Part shown: positions 26,974-35,846 of the stretch, in pieces
Layout of the letters: every line of letters begins with the position of its first letter
How positions within the stretch are numbered: position 1 is the first letter of the stretch
Source of the DNA: Acetobacter sp.
GTDB taxonomy: Bacteria; Pseudomonadota; Alphaproteobacteria; Acetobacterales; Acetobacteraceae
DNA: 64,000 bases
Reading direction: 5' to 3'
Assembly: GCF_022483985.1 (NCBI RefSeq)
Contig: NZ_JAKVME010000002.1
Location: 124,001 to 188,000 of the forward strand
Made by a program: the position numbers and the translations under genes
Notes under the pieces: generated by a model
What the model saw: only the letters and a program-made list of their open reading frames with translations
Databases searched by the model: none
Told to the model about the DNA's origin: nothing

Positions 26974-27405
26974 ATGACACAGTCGTCCCCACAGTCAAAT
27001 CATATCTATTCAGTGGAGTTTCGTTTTTTTGGCGGTGATCTGGACCCCGCCGAAATATCCACGATTATAGGTCTTCAATCGACCAGGTCGTCGAAAGGTG
27101 AACTGATCGGCAGACGACGAACGCCCAGATTCTGGGGCTACAATGCAAGTGATGTTTCGCCGTTTCGGGATGAGTGGCATTCTCTGGAAGACGGTTTGAT
27201 GCTGGTTTCCCGCCAACTGACGCCTTATCGAGCGATCATCATTGAATTATCGAAACGCTTTGAAGGGGTATGGTGGTGTGGTCACTTCCAATACAGTGCT
27301 GATGGCGGCCCAACGTTATCGCCGGAGGTTCTCGCCGCTATAGCGGGTTTTGGATGTCCGCTCTTTATTGACTGTTATCAATTCTGCGACGATGGCGATG
27401 AATAG
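26974..27405 (+). CDS. DUF4279-family protein
   Basis: A 143-residue cytosolic protein. FRFFGGDLDPAEISTIIGLQ followed by a basic GRRRTPRFWGY and LSPEVLAAIAGFGCPLFIDC match DUF4279, a small family often found near polymorphic-toxin and contact-dependent systems and sometimes annotated as immunity-like. No enzymatic motif is visible. The frame is open from a GTG at 26944, but the ATG at 26974 begins just before the conserved part; neither has a good ribosome site. It is 190 bases behind the peptide exporter in the same direction, so an immunity role for the exported protein is conceivable but unproven. Confidence 0.65.
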   Translation: MTQSSPQSNHIYSVEFRFFGGDLDPAEISTIIGLQSTRSSKGELIGRRRTPRFWGYNASDVSPFRDEWHSLEDGLMLVSRQLTPYRAIIIELSKRFEGVWWCGHFQYSADGGPTLSPEVLAAIAGFGCPLFIDCYQFCDDGDE

Positions 27406-27625
27406 GCTTTTCTGCTTTAGGCTATAAAAATTTCCATCGATGCCAGACGGAACTGCTTCACGGAGTCAGTGTGGAACATGGGCGGAAACCTTGCGCCCGC
27501 CTCCGCCAGCGTGATGCAGTGAAAAGCTAAAACATACCCGACAACTCAGCTCCTCCCCATAAAGCACAGGTCAGAACCGGTCTTTTCTGATAGTGAAGCC
27601 ACATAACGGAAGAGAAGGCGGCGTG

Positions 27626-28762
27626 ATGCGGTTTGTGCACAGTTCGGACTGGCAGATCGGAAAGACGTTCAATTTCGCAAGCGACGATGTGCTTCGTGTC
27701 CTTCAGGCCGAACGGCTTGAGGTCATTAACCGGCTTGGCGAACTGGCGCGGACGCAGGGGGCTGCGGATGTGCTCGTGGCCGGGGATATCTATGATTACG
27801 AGACGCCCTCCGACCGCACCCTGCGTCAGCCTCTGGAGCGGATGCGTCAGTTCCCGGACCTGCGCTGGCATCTGATCCCCGGCAATCACGATTTTCTCCA
27901 GCCCAATGGGGTGTGGGACCGTGTCAGACGCTCGGCGCCTCCTGAAAATATCCGTCTGTACCTGGAGCCAAAACCGGTTGCGATGACATCCGACAGGTCT
28001 GTCTGGTTGCTGCCGTCCGTGCTGAACCGCCGCCACACCATGAATGACCCGACTCTCTGGATGGATGCGGCGGAAACGCCGGAAGACGTCATGCGGATTG
28101 GACTGGCGCACGGGTCAGTCCGTGAGTTCGGAAGCCAGCCCGGCGAGCAGCCTAACCTGATCGCGCTCGACCGAGCCGCGCGTGCCGGACTGTCCTACCT
28201 CGCTCTCGGCGACTGGCATGGTTTCAACAGAATCAATGAGCGGTGCGCCTATTCCGGAACGCCTGAAATCGACGGGTTCGACAAGGGCGGTGACGGCGGC
28301 GGTTCGGCGCTGGTCGTCTCGATTGACGGGCCGAACGCCGTACCGACCATCACACCTCATCGGGTAGGGCGGTTTTCGTGGAAACGGATGCAGGCCACGC
28401 TCACGTCACGCGAGGAGATCGCGGCGCTGGAAAACCGGCTGCGCTCGCTTGACCCGCAGAATCTGAGTTCCCTGTTAGTCTGGCTGGACGCTGAAGGGCA
28501 TCTGACGCTGGAAGACATGACGCTTTTCGACGAGATAATCCTGACCGGCGTCGAGGCCGCTCTCTGCCTGCTGCGTCTGGGCAGGCGTCCGGAACTGGTG
28601 GCGTCCGAAGCGGATCTGTCCACATTCGGCGAAGCTGGTGTCGTCAGTCGGGCCGCCGCCCGCTTGCAGACCCTGAGCGCAACGCCGGGACCAGAACAGC
28701 AGCACGCCATGGCGGCCCTGCAAAGGCTGGCGGTTCTCTGGCGGAGTGAGCGAAGCGCATGA
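27626..28762 (+). CDS. SbcD/YhaO-like DNA-repair metallophosphoesterase
   Basis: A nuclease subunit that would process DNA ends together with the SMC-like ATPase encoded next. The 378-residue product has the calcineurin-like metal-binding motifs in order: RFVHSSDWQIGK, VAGDIYDYETPS, LIPGNHDFLQ, GLAHGSVREF and LGDWHGFN. The C-terminal capping part (about 260-378) is typical of SbcD/Mre11-like proteins. I place the start at ATG 27626, preceded by GAAGG, rather than an upstream start adding a poorly conserved tail. Its stop overlaps the following gene by four bases, consistent with a tight two-gene operon encoding a complex. It is closer to the YhaO type than to classical SbcD, judged by motif spacing. 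Confidence 0.85.
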   Translation: MRFVHSSDWQIGKTFNFASDDVLRVLQAERLEVINRLGELARTQGAADVLVAGDIYDYETPSDRTLRQPLERMRQFPDLRWHLIPGNHDFLQPNGVWDRVRRSAPPENIRLYLEPKPVAMTSDRSVWLLPSVLNRRHTMNDPTLWMDAAETPEDVMRIGLAHGSVREFGSQPGEQPNLIALDRAARAGLSYLALGDWHGFNRINERCAYSGTPEIDGFDKGGDGGGSALVVSIDGPNAVPTITPHRVGRFSWKRMQATLTSREEIAALENRLRSLDPQNLSSLLVWLDAEGHLTLEDMTLFDEIILTGVEAALCLLRLGRRPELVASEADLSTFGEAGVVSRAAARLQTLSATPGPEQQHAMAALQRLAVLWRSERSA

Positions 28763-31485
28763 GCACGAACGGACTGATCTTTACGGCTCTGGAAGTCGAA
28801 AACTTCCGTCGCTTCAGCGGAATCCACAGGCTCGATGGGCTGGGACCCGGGCTGAATCTGCTGGCTGCCTCGAACGAGTCCGGTAAATCGACCCTGCTCG
28901 CGGCTCTGCGGGCGCTGTTTCTCTACAAGCCGGGTTCTTCCACAAAAATCACCAGATCGTTCGAGCCATATAGTGGCGGCGCGCCCCGTATTCTGGCGGA
29001 GTTCATACTGAACGGTCAGGCCTATCGTTTTGAGAAACAGTTTCTGAAAAAAAGCTTTACCCGTCTGACAGGCCCCGCCGGACTGAAGGAAGGTGATGAC
29101 GCGGACGCGGAGGTGCAGACGCTTCTCGGCCTGAGCGCCACGAAAAAGAATGAGACCGACGGCCTGCTTCCCGCGTTGTGGGTGGAGCAGGGGCAGAGTT
29201 TTACCCAACCTGAACTGGGCGATACGGCGCGGCAGAGCGTGCAGTCCTGCCTGAACGCTGATTTCGCGGAAATCACCGGAGGCGCGGACGCAGCCCGGAT
29301 TCTGAAACGGGTTCAGGATGATCTGGGCAGGCTGGTCAACGGTCACAATAAACGGCAGGGCCGGTATGCCGATGCCGTGACGGGAGAGGAAACCGCCACC
29401 GTCCGGCTGACTGATCTGGAAAACAGACAGAATGCTCTCGATCAGGATCTGAAAGAGCTGGTTCACGCCCGTCTCCAGTTGGGGCGGGAGCAGGATCCCG
29501 TCCGCCAGCAGGCGGAACAGGCCGAGCTTGAGCAGGCCAGAACCCGGAAAAGCGACCTGTTGCGTTTTGGAAAGCGCGAGGCCGAGGCCAAGGCGACCGT
29601 CGAGGCTACGCAGCGTGACTGGAACCGTCTGCGGGACGAGCGCACGCTCCGGGCAGACCGACGGCAGCGTCTGGCGGACGCCCGGCAGAAGGTTCTTGAG
29701 GCTGAGGAAGAGCATCGTCAGGCGGAGGCGCGCCTGCAAAGGGCCGAGACCGCGCTCGCGGAGCGAAGCGATGCGCTCGGCAAACTCGATGAGCGTCGGA
29801 TGGCGGCGGGCGGGGCCGTCAGCCGTGCGGAGCAGGCGCTCGTCTGTCTTCAGCAGCAGGAACAGCGGGATGAGGCTGTTCGTCAGCAGCAGCATCTTGA
29901 AAGCCTGATCACGCAGGTCGAAAAAACCCTTGCAGCTTTCACGGTCTTCCGGGTGGATGAAAAACGTCTCCGCGCCATTCAGGTGGCGGACAAGGCGGTG
30001 TTCGAGGCCGAGACCGCGCTGGGCGCTCAGGCGACAGGGCTGGAGGTCACTCTGGAGCCGGGTGCGGCGGATCGGGTGCGTCTCAATGGACGGGTGCTGG
30101 AGGCCGGACGTCTCGATCTGGTTGATCCGGCCGAACTGAAGATCGAAGGTGTCGGCACAATCCGCATTGTTCCGGCCATACGTGATCGCGCTGTCATGCA
30201 GGAAGCGATCGACCGGGCACGTCAGGTGTTCCGGGTGGCGCTGGAGGCGGCTGGCTGCGCGGATATGGCGGCGGCCCACGCGGATATGGAGCGTCGGCGT
30301 CAGGCTGAAGCGGCTTGCAGAGCGGCGGAAGAGGGGCTGAAGGCGGCGATGAAGGCCTTTCAGGCCGACACGCCCGAGCGTGCGTTGGCGATGCTGCGGC
30401 AGCGTATCGCCGATGCGGAAGCGGGGCTGGTTCAATGGCGGGAAGCGCGGGGGAAAGACGCACGGGGCGATGAAGCCGCTGCACTTCCGGCTTCCGTGGA
30501 GGACGCCAGAGCCGGACTGGCGGCAGCCCGGCGGACTTTGCAGGAGGTGGAGCAGGATATTGTCCGCACGCGGGAAGCCCTGCGTGATCCCCTCGCCGAA
30601 CAGGAAGTCGCCCGGAAACTGCTGGAGGAACGTCGGTCTGACAGCCGTGTGCTCAGGGATCGGCAGGACAACCTGCAGGGCGAGGAAGACGCGGCGCAGG
30701 CGGGAGAGCCGGATGCGGTGCTCAATGAGCGCTTCGACAGGGCAGGTGAGGCGCTGAACACGGCGGAGCGGGTGCTGGATCGTCTGAATGAAGAACGGCC
30801 CGCCGAGCCGGAGGCTCTCGTCGATGCCGCCATCAGCCGTCTGGAGGCCCAGATTGCGGGGCGGAGGGAGCGTCTTGCCCGTCTGCAACAGGAGGTCGCG
30901 ACCCGCGAGGTGCGGATTCAGGCGGCGGAAGGAGCCGGACTGGATGAGGCGATTGCCGCCTGCAAACGCGACATCGAGCGTCACCGGACGGAACGCGAGT
31001 CCTGTGAGCAGGAGGTCGCCGTTCTCCGACTGCTGAAGGAAACGCTTGTGGAAGCGGAAAGGGAGACGACCGAGCGCTATCTCGCTCCGCTGACCCGTGC
31101 GATCCAGCCGACGATCGAGATGCTGTTCCCCCGGGCGACAGCCAGCGTGCAAACCGATTTCACCGTGTCGGGTCTGACCCGTGGACGTGATGAGGAAAGG
31201 GTCGAGAATCTTTCGGACGGGACTCGGGAGCAGATTGCCGTGCTGGTCCGCTTGGGTTTTGCGGATATCCTGCATGCGCAGGGTCGCCCGGCCATGCTGA
31301 TTCTCGATGATGCCCTGTGCTTCTCGGACGTGGTAAGGACGAGGACGCTTTTCGACATTCTGACAGATGCCGCCAGCCGGATGCAGATTATCGTCATGAC
31401 CTGCCGGGAGGATCAGTTCGCTGAATTGTCGGCAAGGCCACTGCGTATCGTGCCGGATGGCGCTCCCGTGCTCCCGGCTGTGTGA
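28759..31485 (+). CDS. SbcC/YhaN-like SMC-type ATPase
   Basis: Partner ATPase of the upstream nuclease. The 908-residue protein has an N-terminal Walker A (NLLAASNESGKSTLLAALRA), long Glu/Ala/Arg-rich coiled coils (about 200-400 and 490-790), and a C-terminal signature and Walker B (RVENLSDGTREQIAVLVRLG, MLILDDALCFSDV). In the middle (about 425-475) the coiled coil is broken by a small beta-rich section with LEVTLEPGAADRVRLNG and GVGTIRIVPA instead of the CxxC zinc hook of SbcC/Rad50. It is translated with the nuclease gene (ATGA overlap). A very long reverse-strand reading frame over this gene is a composition artefact. Confidence 0.85.
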   Translation: MSTNGLIFTALEVENFRRFSGIHRLDGLGPGLNLLAASNESGKSTLLAALRALFLYKPGSSTKITRSFEPYSGGAPRILAEFILNGQAYRFEKQFLKKSFTRLTGPAGLKEGDDADAEVQTLLGLSATKKNETDGLLPALWVEQGQSFTQPELGDTARQSVQSCLNADFAEITGGADAARILKRVQDDLGRLVNGHNKRQGRYADAVTGEETATVRLTDLENRQNALDQDLKELVHARLQLGREQDPVRQQAEQAELEQARTRKSDLLRFGKREAEAKATVEATQRDWNRLRDERTLRADRRQRLADARQKVLEAEEEHRQAEARLQRAETALAERSDALGKLDERRMAAGGAVSRAEQALVCLQQQEQRDEAVRQQQHLESLITQVEKTLAAFTVFRVDEKRLRAIQVADKAVFEAETALGAQATGLEVTLEPGAADRVRLNGRVLEAGRLDLVDPAELKIEGVGTIRIVPAIRDRAVMQEAIDRARQVFRVALEAAGCADMAAAHADMERRRQAEAACRAAEEGLKAAMKAFQADTPERALAMLRQRIADAEAGLVQWREARGKDARGDEAAALPASVEDARAGLAAARRTLQEVEQDIVRTREALRDPLAEQEVARKLLEERRSDSRVLRDRQDNLQGEEDAAQAGEPDAVLNERFDRAGEALNTAERVLDRLNEERPAEPEALVDAAISRLEAQIAGRRERLARLQQEVATREVRIQAAEGAGLDEAIAACKRDIERHRTERESCEQEVAVLRLLKETLVEAERETTERYLAPLTRAIQPTIEMLFPRATASVQTDFTVSGLTRGRDEERVENLSDGTREQIAVLVRLGFADILHAQGRPAMLILDDALCFSDVVRTRTLFDILTDAASRMQIIVMTCREDQFAELSARPLRIVPDGAPVLPAV

Positions 31486-31617
31486 TCAGGACACACCTGA
31501 TGCGAAATGGACCCATTCTGCCGTTGGTCGGATGACAGGAGGCCCCGGCGTTGCTAGAAGGCCCGGCAATACCCGGGTTGCGGGTCGTGTGGTGCAGTTT
31601 CACAGGAAAATCGGCCG

Positions 31618-32550
31618 ATGAAGATCGTCGCTTGTAACAGCAACCTACCGCTCGCCGAAGCTGTGGCGGCTGAACTCAATATGTCGCTCTGCAACGCCTC
31701 CGTGCGTCGCTTCGCCGACATGGAAGTCTTTGTCGAGATTTTCGAGAATGTGCGTGGTGAGGATGTGTTCGTCGTGCAGAGCACCTGCATGCCGACGAAC
31801 GACAACCTCATGGAACTGCTGATCATGCTGGACGCGCTGCGGCGTGGCTCGGCCCGCCGGATCACGGCGGTCATGCCGTATTTCGGTTACGCCCGTCAGG
31901 ACCGTAAATCCGGTCCCCGCACGCCGATCAGCGCCAAGCTGGTGGCGAACCTGCTGGTCGAGGCCGGTGCTGACCGTGTGCTGACCATGGACCTGCACGC
32001 CATGCAGATTCAGGGCTTCTTCGACGTGCCGGTGGACAATCTTTATGCCGCGCCGCTGTTCGTGCGCGACATCAAGGAGCGGTATGGCGATCGTGACCTG
32101 ATGATCGTCTCGCCGGATGTCGGCGGCGTGGTGCGCGCGCGTCAACTGGCGCAGCGCCTGAACACGGACCTGGCCATCATCGACAAGCGCCGCGAGCGGG
32201 CCGGTGTGTCCGAGGTCATGAATGTGATCGGTGACGTGAAAGGCCGTCATTGCCTGCTGGTTGACGATATCGTGGATAGCGGCGGCTCACTCTGCAATGC
32301 GGCGCAGGCGATCATCGACAATGGCGCGGCGTCCGTCGGCGCCTATGTCACGCATGGTGTGCTGACCGGAAAGGCCGTCGAGCGGATCGGTGCTTCTCCG
32401 ATCGAGATGCTCACACTGACGGACAGCATCAAGGCGACGGAAGCGGTCAAGGCGGCCCACAACATCCGTCAGATCACGACAGCAGAGCTGCTCGCACGGG
32501 CCATGCGGGCCGTGTCCGACGAGAGTTCCGTATCGTCGCTGTTCGACTGA
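31618..32550 (+). CDS. prs: Ribose-phosphate pyrophosphokinase
   Basis: Makes phosphoribosyl pyrophosphate from ribose 5-phosphate and ATP for nucleotide, histidine and tryptophan synthesis. The 310-residue length is normal. Seen motifs include [20 protein letters not shown], the ATP-loop [20 protein letters not shown], and the PRPP-binding [17 protein letters not shown] (about 218-234). AGGAAAATC upstream of the ATG is an adequate ribosome site. It is followed at 20 bases by a histidine-phosphatase gene in the same direction. Confidence 0.96.
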   Translation: MKIVACNSNLPLAEAVAAELNMSLCNASVRRFADMEVFVEIFENVRGEDVFVVQSTCMPTNDNLMELLIMLDALRRGSARRITAVMPYFGYARQDRKSGPRTPISAKLVANLLVEAGADRVLTMDLHAMQIQGFFDVPVDNLYAAPLFVRDIKERYGDRDLMIVSPDVGGVVRARQLAQRLNTDLAIIDKRRERAGVSEVMNVIGDVKGRHCLLVDDIVDSGGSLCNAAQAIIDNGAASVGAYVTHGVLTGKAVERIGASPIEMLTLTDSIKATEAVKAAHNIRQITTAELLARAMRAVSDESSVSSLFD

Positions 32551-32569
32551 GAAAGCAGAGGACTGCCCT

Positions 32570-33160
32570 GTGATTACCCCCAAACGGTACTGGTATCTCC
32601 GTCATGGTGAGACGGACTGGAACAGGCAGGGTCTGTCGCAGGGTCGGACCGATATCCCGCTGAATGAAACCGGTCTGGAGCAGGCGCGACAGGCGGGGGG
32701 GCTGCTGGCGCAGGAAGCGTTGGGAGATCTGCGGATCAGCCGTATCGTGTCGTCCCCACTGGCCCGCGCCCTGCGCACGGCGGAGGTTGCGGCTGACGCA
32801 CTGAAGGAGCGTTACGGCGTTCGCCCCGTGCTTACAATGGATGTGGGACTGGAAGAGGTCTGTTTCGGCGAGCAGGAAGGTTGCCCGATGGGCGACTGGT
32901 ATGACGACTGGGTCGAGGGGTTTTACACGCCGCCCGGCGCCGAGCCGTTTACTTTTCTGCGTGACCGCGCTGTTGCCGCCCTGAATCGGGCGCTGACCGG
33001 GCAGGGTACGGTGCTGGTGGTTGCCCACGGCGCTCTGTTCCGCGCCTTGCGGTCAGCCATGCATCTCCCGGCGAATGTCCGGCTCCCCAACGCCGTGCCA
33101 CTTGTGGCTGAGCCGCCCACTGCTGCGGGAACCCCCTGGAATCTGAAGCCGTTCGGATAA
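32570..33160 (+). CDS. Histidine-phosphatase family protein
   Basis: A 196-residue phosphatase of the phosphoglycerate-mutase-like branch. The catalytic RHG is near the start (YWYLRHGETDWNRQGLSQGR, about 7-26), the proton-donor region contains GLEEVCFGEQEG, and the second catalytic His is in VLVVAHGALFRAL. The cofactor-independent substrate range of the family is wide (sugar phosphates, cobalamin precursors, nucleotides), so the substrate cannot be named. The start is GTG at 32570 with AGAGG nearby. It is probably co-transcribed with prs. Confidence 0.88.
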   Translation: MITPKRYWYLRHGETDWNRQGLSQGRTDIPLNETGLEQARQAGGLLAQEALGDLRISRIVSSPLARALRTAEVAADALKERYGVRPVLTMDVGLEEVCFGEQEGCPMGDWYDDWVEGFYTPPGAEPFTFLRDRAVAALNRALTGQGTVLVVAHGALFRALRSAMHLPANVRLPNAVPLVAEPPTAAGTPWNLKPFG

Positions 33161-33175
33161 GGGAAGCTGATCTGT

Positions 33176-33415
33176 TCAGCCGAACAGGTCGACGGCTGCG
33201 GATTTTACGGTTTTTCCATCCTTGCCCGCGTTACTCTTGGTGAGAACATTGCCTGTGGCGTCGAGCCCGATTGAAAGACTGCCGCCATGAGAGCGCTGGC
33301 CGACCGCATTGATGTTGGTATCGGCGATTTTGGTTGGCGCGGCGGAGGTGCGGCCGCGATGCTGGAGAGCCAGCAGGGCGTAGCCGGTGCCGCTCAGGGA
33401 TGCTGAACTCGTCAT
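33176..33415 (-). CDS. Small hypothetical protein, 79 aa
   Basis: A short Ser/Gly/Ala-rich protein that I do not recognise. It reads TSSASLSGTGYALLALQHRG, then a polar middle (NINAVGQRSHGG) and ends in SIGLDATGNVLTKSNAG and VKSAAVDLFG. No signal peptide, helix of membrane length or catalytic motif is visible. Support for it being real: a good ribosome site (GAAGG eight bases before the ATG at 33415), a full-length open frame, and placement neatly between prs-phosphatase and the CHRD gene without overlap. The composition suggests a partly disordered or structural protein. Confidence 0.5.
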   Translation of the reverse strand: MTSSASLSGTGYALLALQHRGRTSAAPTKIADTNINAVGQRSHGGSLSIGLDATGNVLTKSNAGKDGKTVKSAAVDLFG

Positions 33416-33556
33416 GACGATGTCCTTCAATAAATCGGCCTGATCGTAAGACGGGAGTGTTAGCGCACGGTAAATTTATGTGTGCTATCAAACAGAGACT
33501 GTTCTTCGGCGTTGTGCGCTGTATCGTAGCCGCCTCACGAACCGGAGATCAGCCAG

Positions 33557-33991
33557 ATGACTTTCAAAAAAACGATCAGGAGCGCCTTTCTGGCCTCTGC
33601 TGTTTTTGCCGCCTCGACCTCCTTGGCGTCCGCTGCGGGAATGGATGGGATGTTTATGGGAAATTTCTCGCCTGAACATGGTGCGAAATCCCATCCCACC
33701 GGCATGATCGACGCCACCCTTGATGCCAAGACGCATGAACTGACCTACAGCATCCAGTGGTCCGGCCTGTCCGGTCCGGTAAATGCCGCTCACTTCCACG
33801 GCCCTGCCAACTTCGATCAGGATGCCGGTGTCGTCGCACTCATCGATGGCCCCTACACCAGCCCGCTGAAAGGCAAGGTCAAGCTCGACGGCAAGCAGAT
33901 CGAGGCGCTTGAAGCCGGAAAAGTCTATGTGAACCTGCACACGGCCGAGCATCCCAATGGTGAAGCCAGAGCGCAGCTGATCAAAAACTGA
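33557..33991 (+). CDS. Exported CHRD-domain protein
   Basis: A 144-residue secreted protein. A Sec signal peptide (basic start, hydrophobic core, ASLASAAG) is followed by the CHRD fold: TGMIDATLDAKTHELTYSIQ, AAHFHGPANFDQDAGVVALI, KGKVKLDGKQIEALEAGKVY and VNLHTAEHPNGEARAQLI. In bacteria the domain is found in periplasmic or surface proteins of unknown role. The gene is monocistronic, with a terminator downstream at about 34060-34091. Confidence 0.88.
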   Translation: MTFKKTIRSAFLASAVFAASTSLASAAGMDGMFMGNFSPEHGAKSHPTGMIDATLDAKTHELTYSIQWSGLSGPVNAAHFHGPANFDQDAGVVALIDGPYTSPLKGKVKLDGKQIEALEAGKVYVNLHTAEHPNGEARAQLIKN

Positions 33992-34059
33992 GCCTCCGTC
34001 CGCAGGGAGTCATCCTCGCCCCTGTCGCGAGACGATGATCCCCTGTTGACTGGATGGGG

Positions 34060-34091
34060 TCCGGCAGGCGTCATCGTCATGCCGGATTTTT
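34060..34091 (+). terminator. Intrinsic terminator after the CHRD gene
   Basis: TCCGGCA and TGCCGGA pair as a 7-bp stem around a 13-base loop and are followed by five Ts. It ends 35 bases before the possible ribosome site of the acuI-like gene. Confidence 0.6.
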
Positions 34092-34148
34092 GTCTGCGGG
34101 CAGGATTTCACTGCACGGCCTGCCGCCAGAGCAGCGAGGACAGGTGAG

Positions 34149-35132
34149 ATGTTTGACGCCGTCATCATTGAAAAGAACGACGGGGAACAGACCGCATCTT
34201 TTCGTCAGATAGCCCGGGACGCGTTGCCTGCGGGCGACGTGCTGGTGAAGGTTGAATGGTCCACCCTGAACTACAAGGACGCGCTCGCCATCACAGGCAA
34301 AGGGCCGATCGTGAAATCCTGGCCGATGGTGCCGGGAGTCGATTTTTCCGGCACGGTCGTTGAATCCCGTTCGCCGGCTTTTCGACCCGGAGACAAGGTG
34401 CTGCTCAACGGCTGGGGGGTGGGAGAGAAACACTGGGGCGGTCTCGCTGGTCTGGCTCAGGTTAGTAGTGACTGGCTGATAGCGCTTCCCTCGGCGTTCT
34501 CCACCCGACAGGCGATGATTCTCGGCACGGCTGGTTATACGGCCATGCTCTGCGTCATGGCGCTGGAAAAAGCCGATGTGAAGCCCGCCGATGGGCCGGT
34601 TCTGGTGACGGGCGCATCCGGCGGTGTGGGCAGTATTGCCGTGATGCTGCTTTCTGAACTGGGTTATGAGACCGTTGCTGTCACCGGGCGCATGGCGGAA
34701 AAGGACTATCTCGAAAGCCTTGGCGCCAGCCGGGTGATCAGGCGTGACCTGTTCGCTGGTAAAACGCGCCCGCTGGAAAAAGCCGAGTGGGCTGGCGCGG
34801 TTGATGTCGTCGGCGGGCAGGTGTTGGCGTCGATCTGCGCCGCCATACGCCTGCGTGGCGCCGTGGCGGCATGCGGTCTTGCCGGCAGCATGGACCTGCC
34901 CCTGACCGTTGCGCCTTTTATCCTGCGCGGTGTGAGTCTGCTCGGAATCGATAGCGCGTTATGTCCCCGCGAAGAGCGGATCAGGGCGTGGGATCGGCTT
35001 GCCGGTCTGATTGACGTGACGCGTCTGGAGGATGTTGTCAGCGAATATCCGCTGTCGAAGGCCATCGACGCGGCGCATGTGTTGATGGACGGTCGAACAC
35101 ATGGGCGAATACTGATCAACGTAGCGGGGTAG
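34149..35132 (+). CDS. acuI: Acryloyl-CoA reductase / YhdH-type oxidoreductase
   Basis: A medium-chain dehydrogenase/reductase of the AcuI/YhdH group, which reduces acryloyl-CoA to propionyl-CoA with NADPH and protects cells from acrylate. The 327-residue protein shows STLNYKDALAITGKGPIVKS, PGVDFSGTVVESRSPAFRPG, the Rossmann glycine motif GASGGVGSIAVML (about 155-167) and family-typical GWGVGEKHWGGLAG and GIDSALCPREERIRAWDRLA. No structural zinc Cys set is present, as expected for the group. It is a stand-alone gene. AcuI and YhdH share a fold, so the substrate assignment is by similarity only. Confidence 0.85.
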   Translation: MFDAVIIEKNDGEQTASFRQIARDALPAGDVLVKVEWSTLNYKDALAITGKGPIVKSWPMVPGVDFSGTVVESRSPAFRPGDKVLLNGWGVGEKHWGGLAGLAQVSSDWLIALPSAFSTRQAMILGTAGYTAMLCVMALEKADVKPADGPVLVTGASGGVGSIAVMLLSELGYETVAVTGRMAEKDYLESLGASRVIRRDLFAGKTRPLEKAEWAGAVDVVGGQVLASICAAIRLRGAVAACGLAGSMDLPLTVAPFILRGVSLLGIDSALCPREERIRAWDRLAGLIDVTRLEDVVSEYPLSKAIDAAHVLMDGRTHGRILINVAG

Positions 35133-35202
35133 GGGAGAGCGGGGAAATGCGTTTCTGAAGCCTGTCCCCGCCCGGGGATATGTAAAGAGATATTTTCCCG
35201 TA

Positions 35203-35553
35203 TCAGGAAATAACGGCGATCCCGGTGATTTCCACTTTCCAGTCCGGGTTCGCCAGCTTTGCCTCGACCGTGGCGCGTGCGGGCTTGTTGTCACGATCCA
35301 GCCAAACGTCCCACGCCCGGTTCATGGCGGCCATATCGTTGATATCGGCAAGGAAGATCTGCACGGAGAGAAGGTTGCTCTTGCTGGTGCCGGCTTCGGT
35401 CAGAAGTGCGTCGATCTGGCGCAGAATGTCGGCGGTCTGTCCTTCCGCGTCCAGCGTTGCGTCATCGGCGACCTGCCCGGCGAGATAAACCATATTTCCG
35501 CAGACGGATGCTCCGCTGAGACGTTCTTCGGGTGCAAGGCGCTTGATGGTCAT
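35203..35553 (-). CDS. Rid-family (YjgF/YER057c/UK114) protein
   Basis: A small trimeric protein (116 residues). Typical features are YLAGQVADDATLDAEGQTAD, ILRQIDALLTEAGTSKSNLL, and the active-site KPARATVEAKLANPDWKVEI, where the Arg binds the imine/enamine carboxylate. RidA proper hydrolyses reactive 2-aminoacrylate; this sequence belongs to a branch of the superfamily whose substrate is not certain. It is convergent with the acuI-like gene and has no operon partner. Confidence 0.85.
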   Translation of the reverse strand: MTIKRLAPEERLSGASVCGNMVYLAGQVADDATLDAEGQTADILRQIDALLTEAGTSKSNLLSVQIFLADINDMAAMNRAWDVWLDRDNKPARATVEAKLANPDWKVEITGIAVIS

Positions 35554-35732
35554 GATGTCTCCTTTTGCCGTGTGTCTGTTGATCTGTCTGCAAGGATCAT
35601 ATCCGTTCTGATCTGGAGAATGTAGCCTTCTTGTATGCAGATCGTCTCTTTTGGGGACTGTCCTGTCTGTTTTGTCTGGCGAACGGTAATTTTATGCTGG
35701 CGCTGAACAGCATCATATTCATGGTTTTAAGG

Positions 35733-35814
35733 AAAGGCGCACCTTTGGAAACCGTTTGCTCTCAATAAAGCGGGGTTAAGGGGCCTGTGGTTCCTTGCGG
35801 GAGCGGGCAATGCC
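35733..35814. repeat. Dispersed intergenic repeat, copy 2
   Basis: Matches the copy at about 12691-12772: AAAGGCGCACCTTTGGAAACC, then a variable block and AAGGGGC, GGTTCCTT and GCGGG at the same spacing. It lies between the divergent or convergent ends near the Rid gene and the NmrA-like gene. Two copies 23 kb apart point to a genome-wide intergenic repeat family. Confidence 0.55.
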
Positions 35815-35846
35815 AGCACAAGAAACAGACCATGAAACCATTGGTC

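Noticed and set aside
28357..31275. 972-residue minus-strand open frame
   Set aside because: Opposite the SbcC-like gene, Arg/Leu/Gln-rich, no domain; the plus-strand gene has clear Walker motifs.
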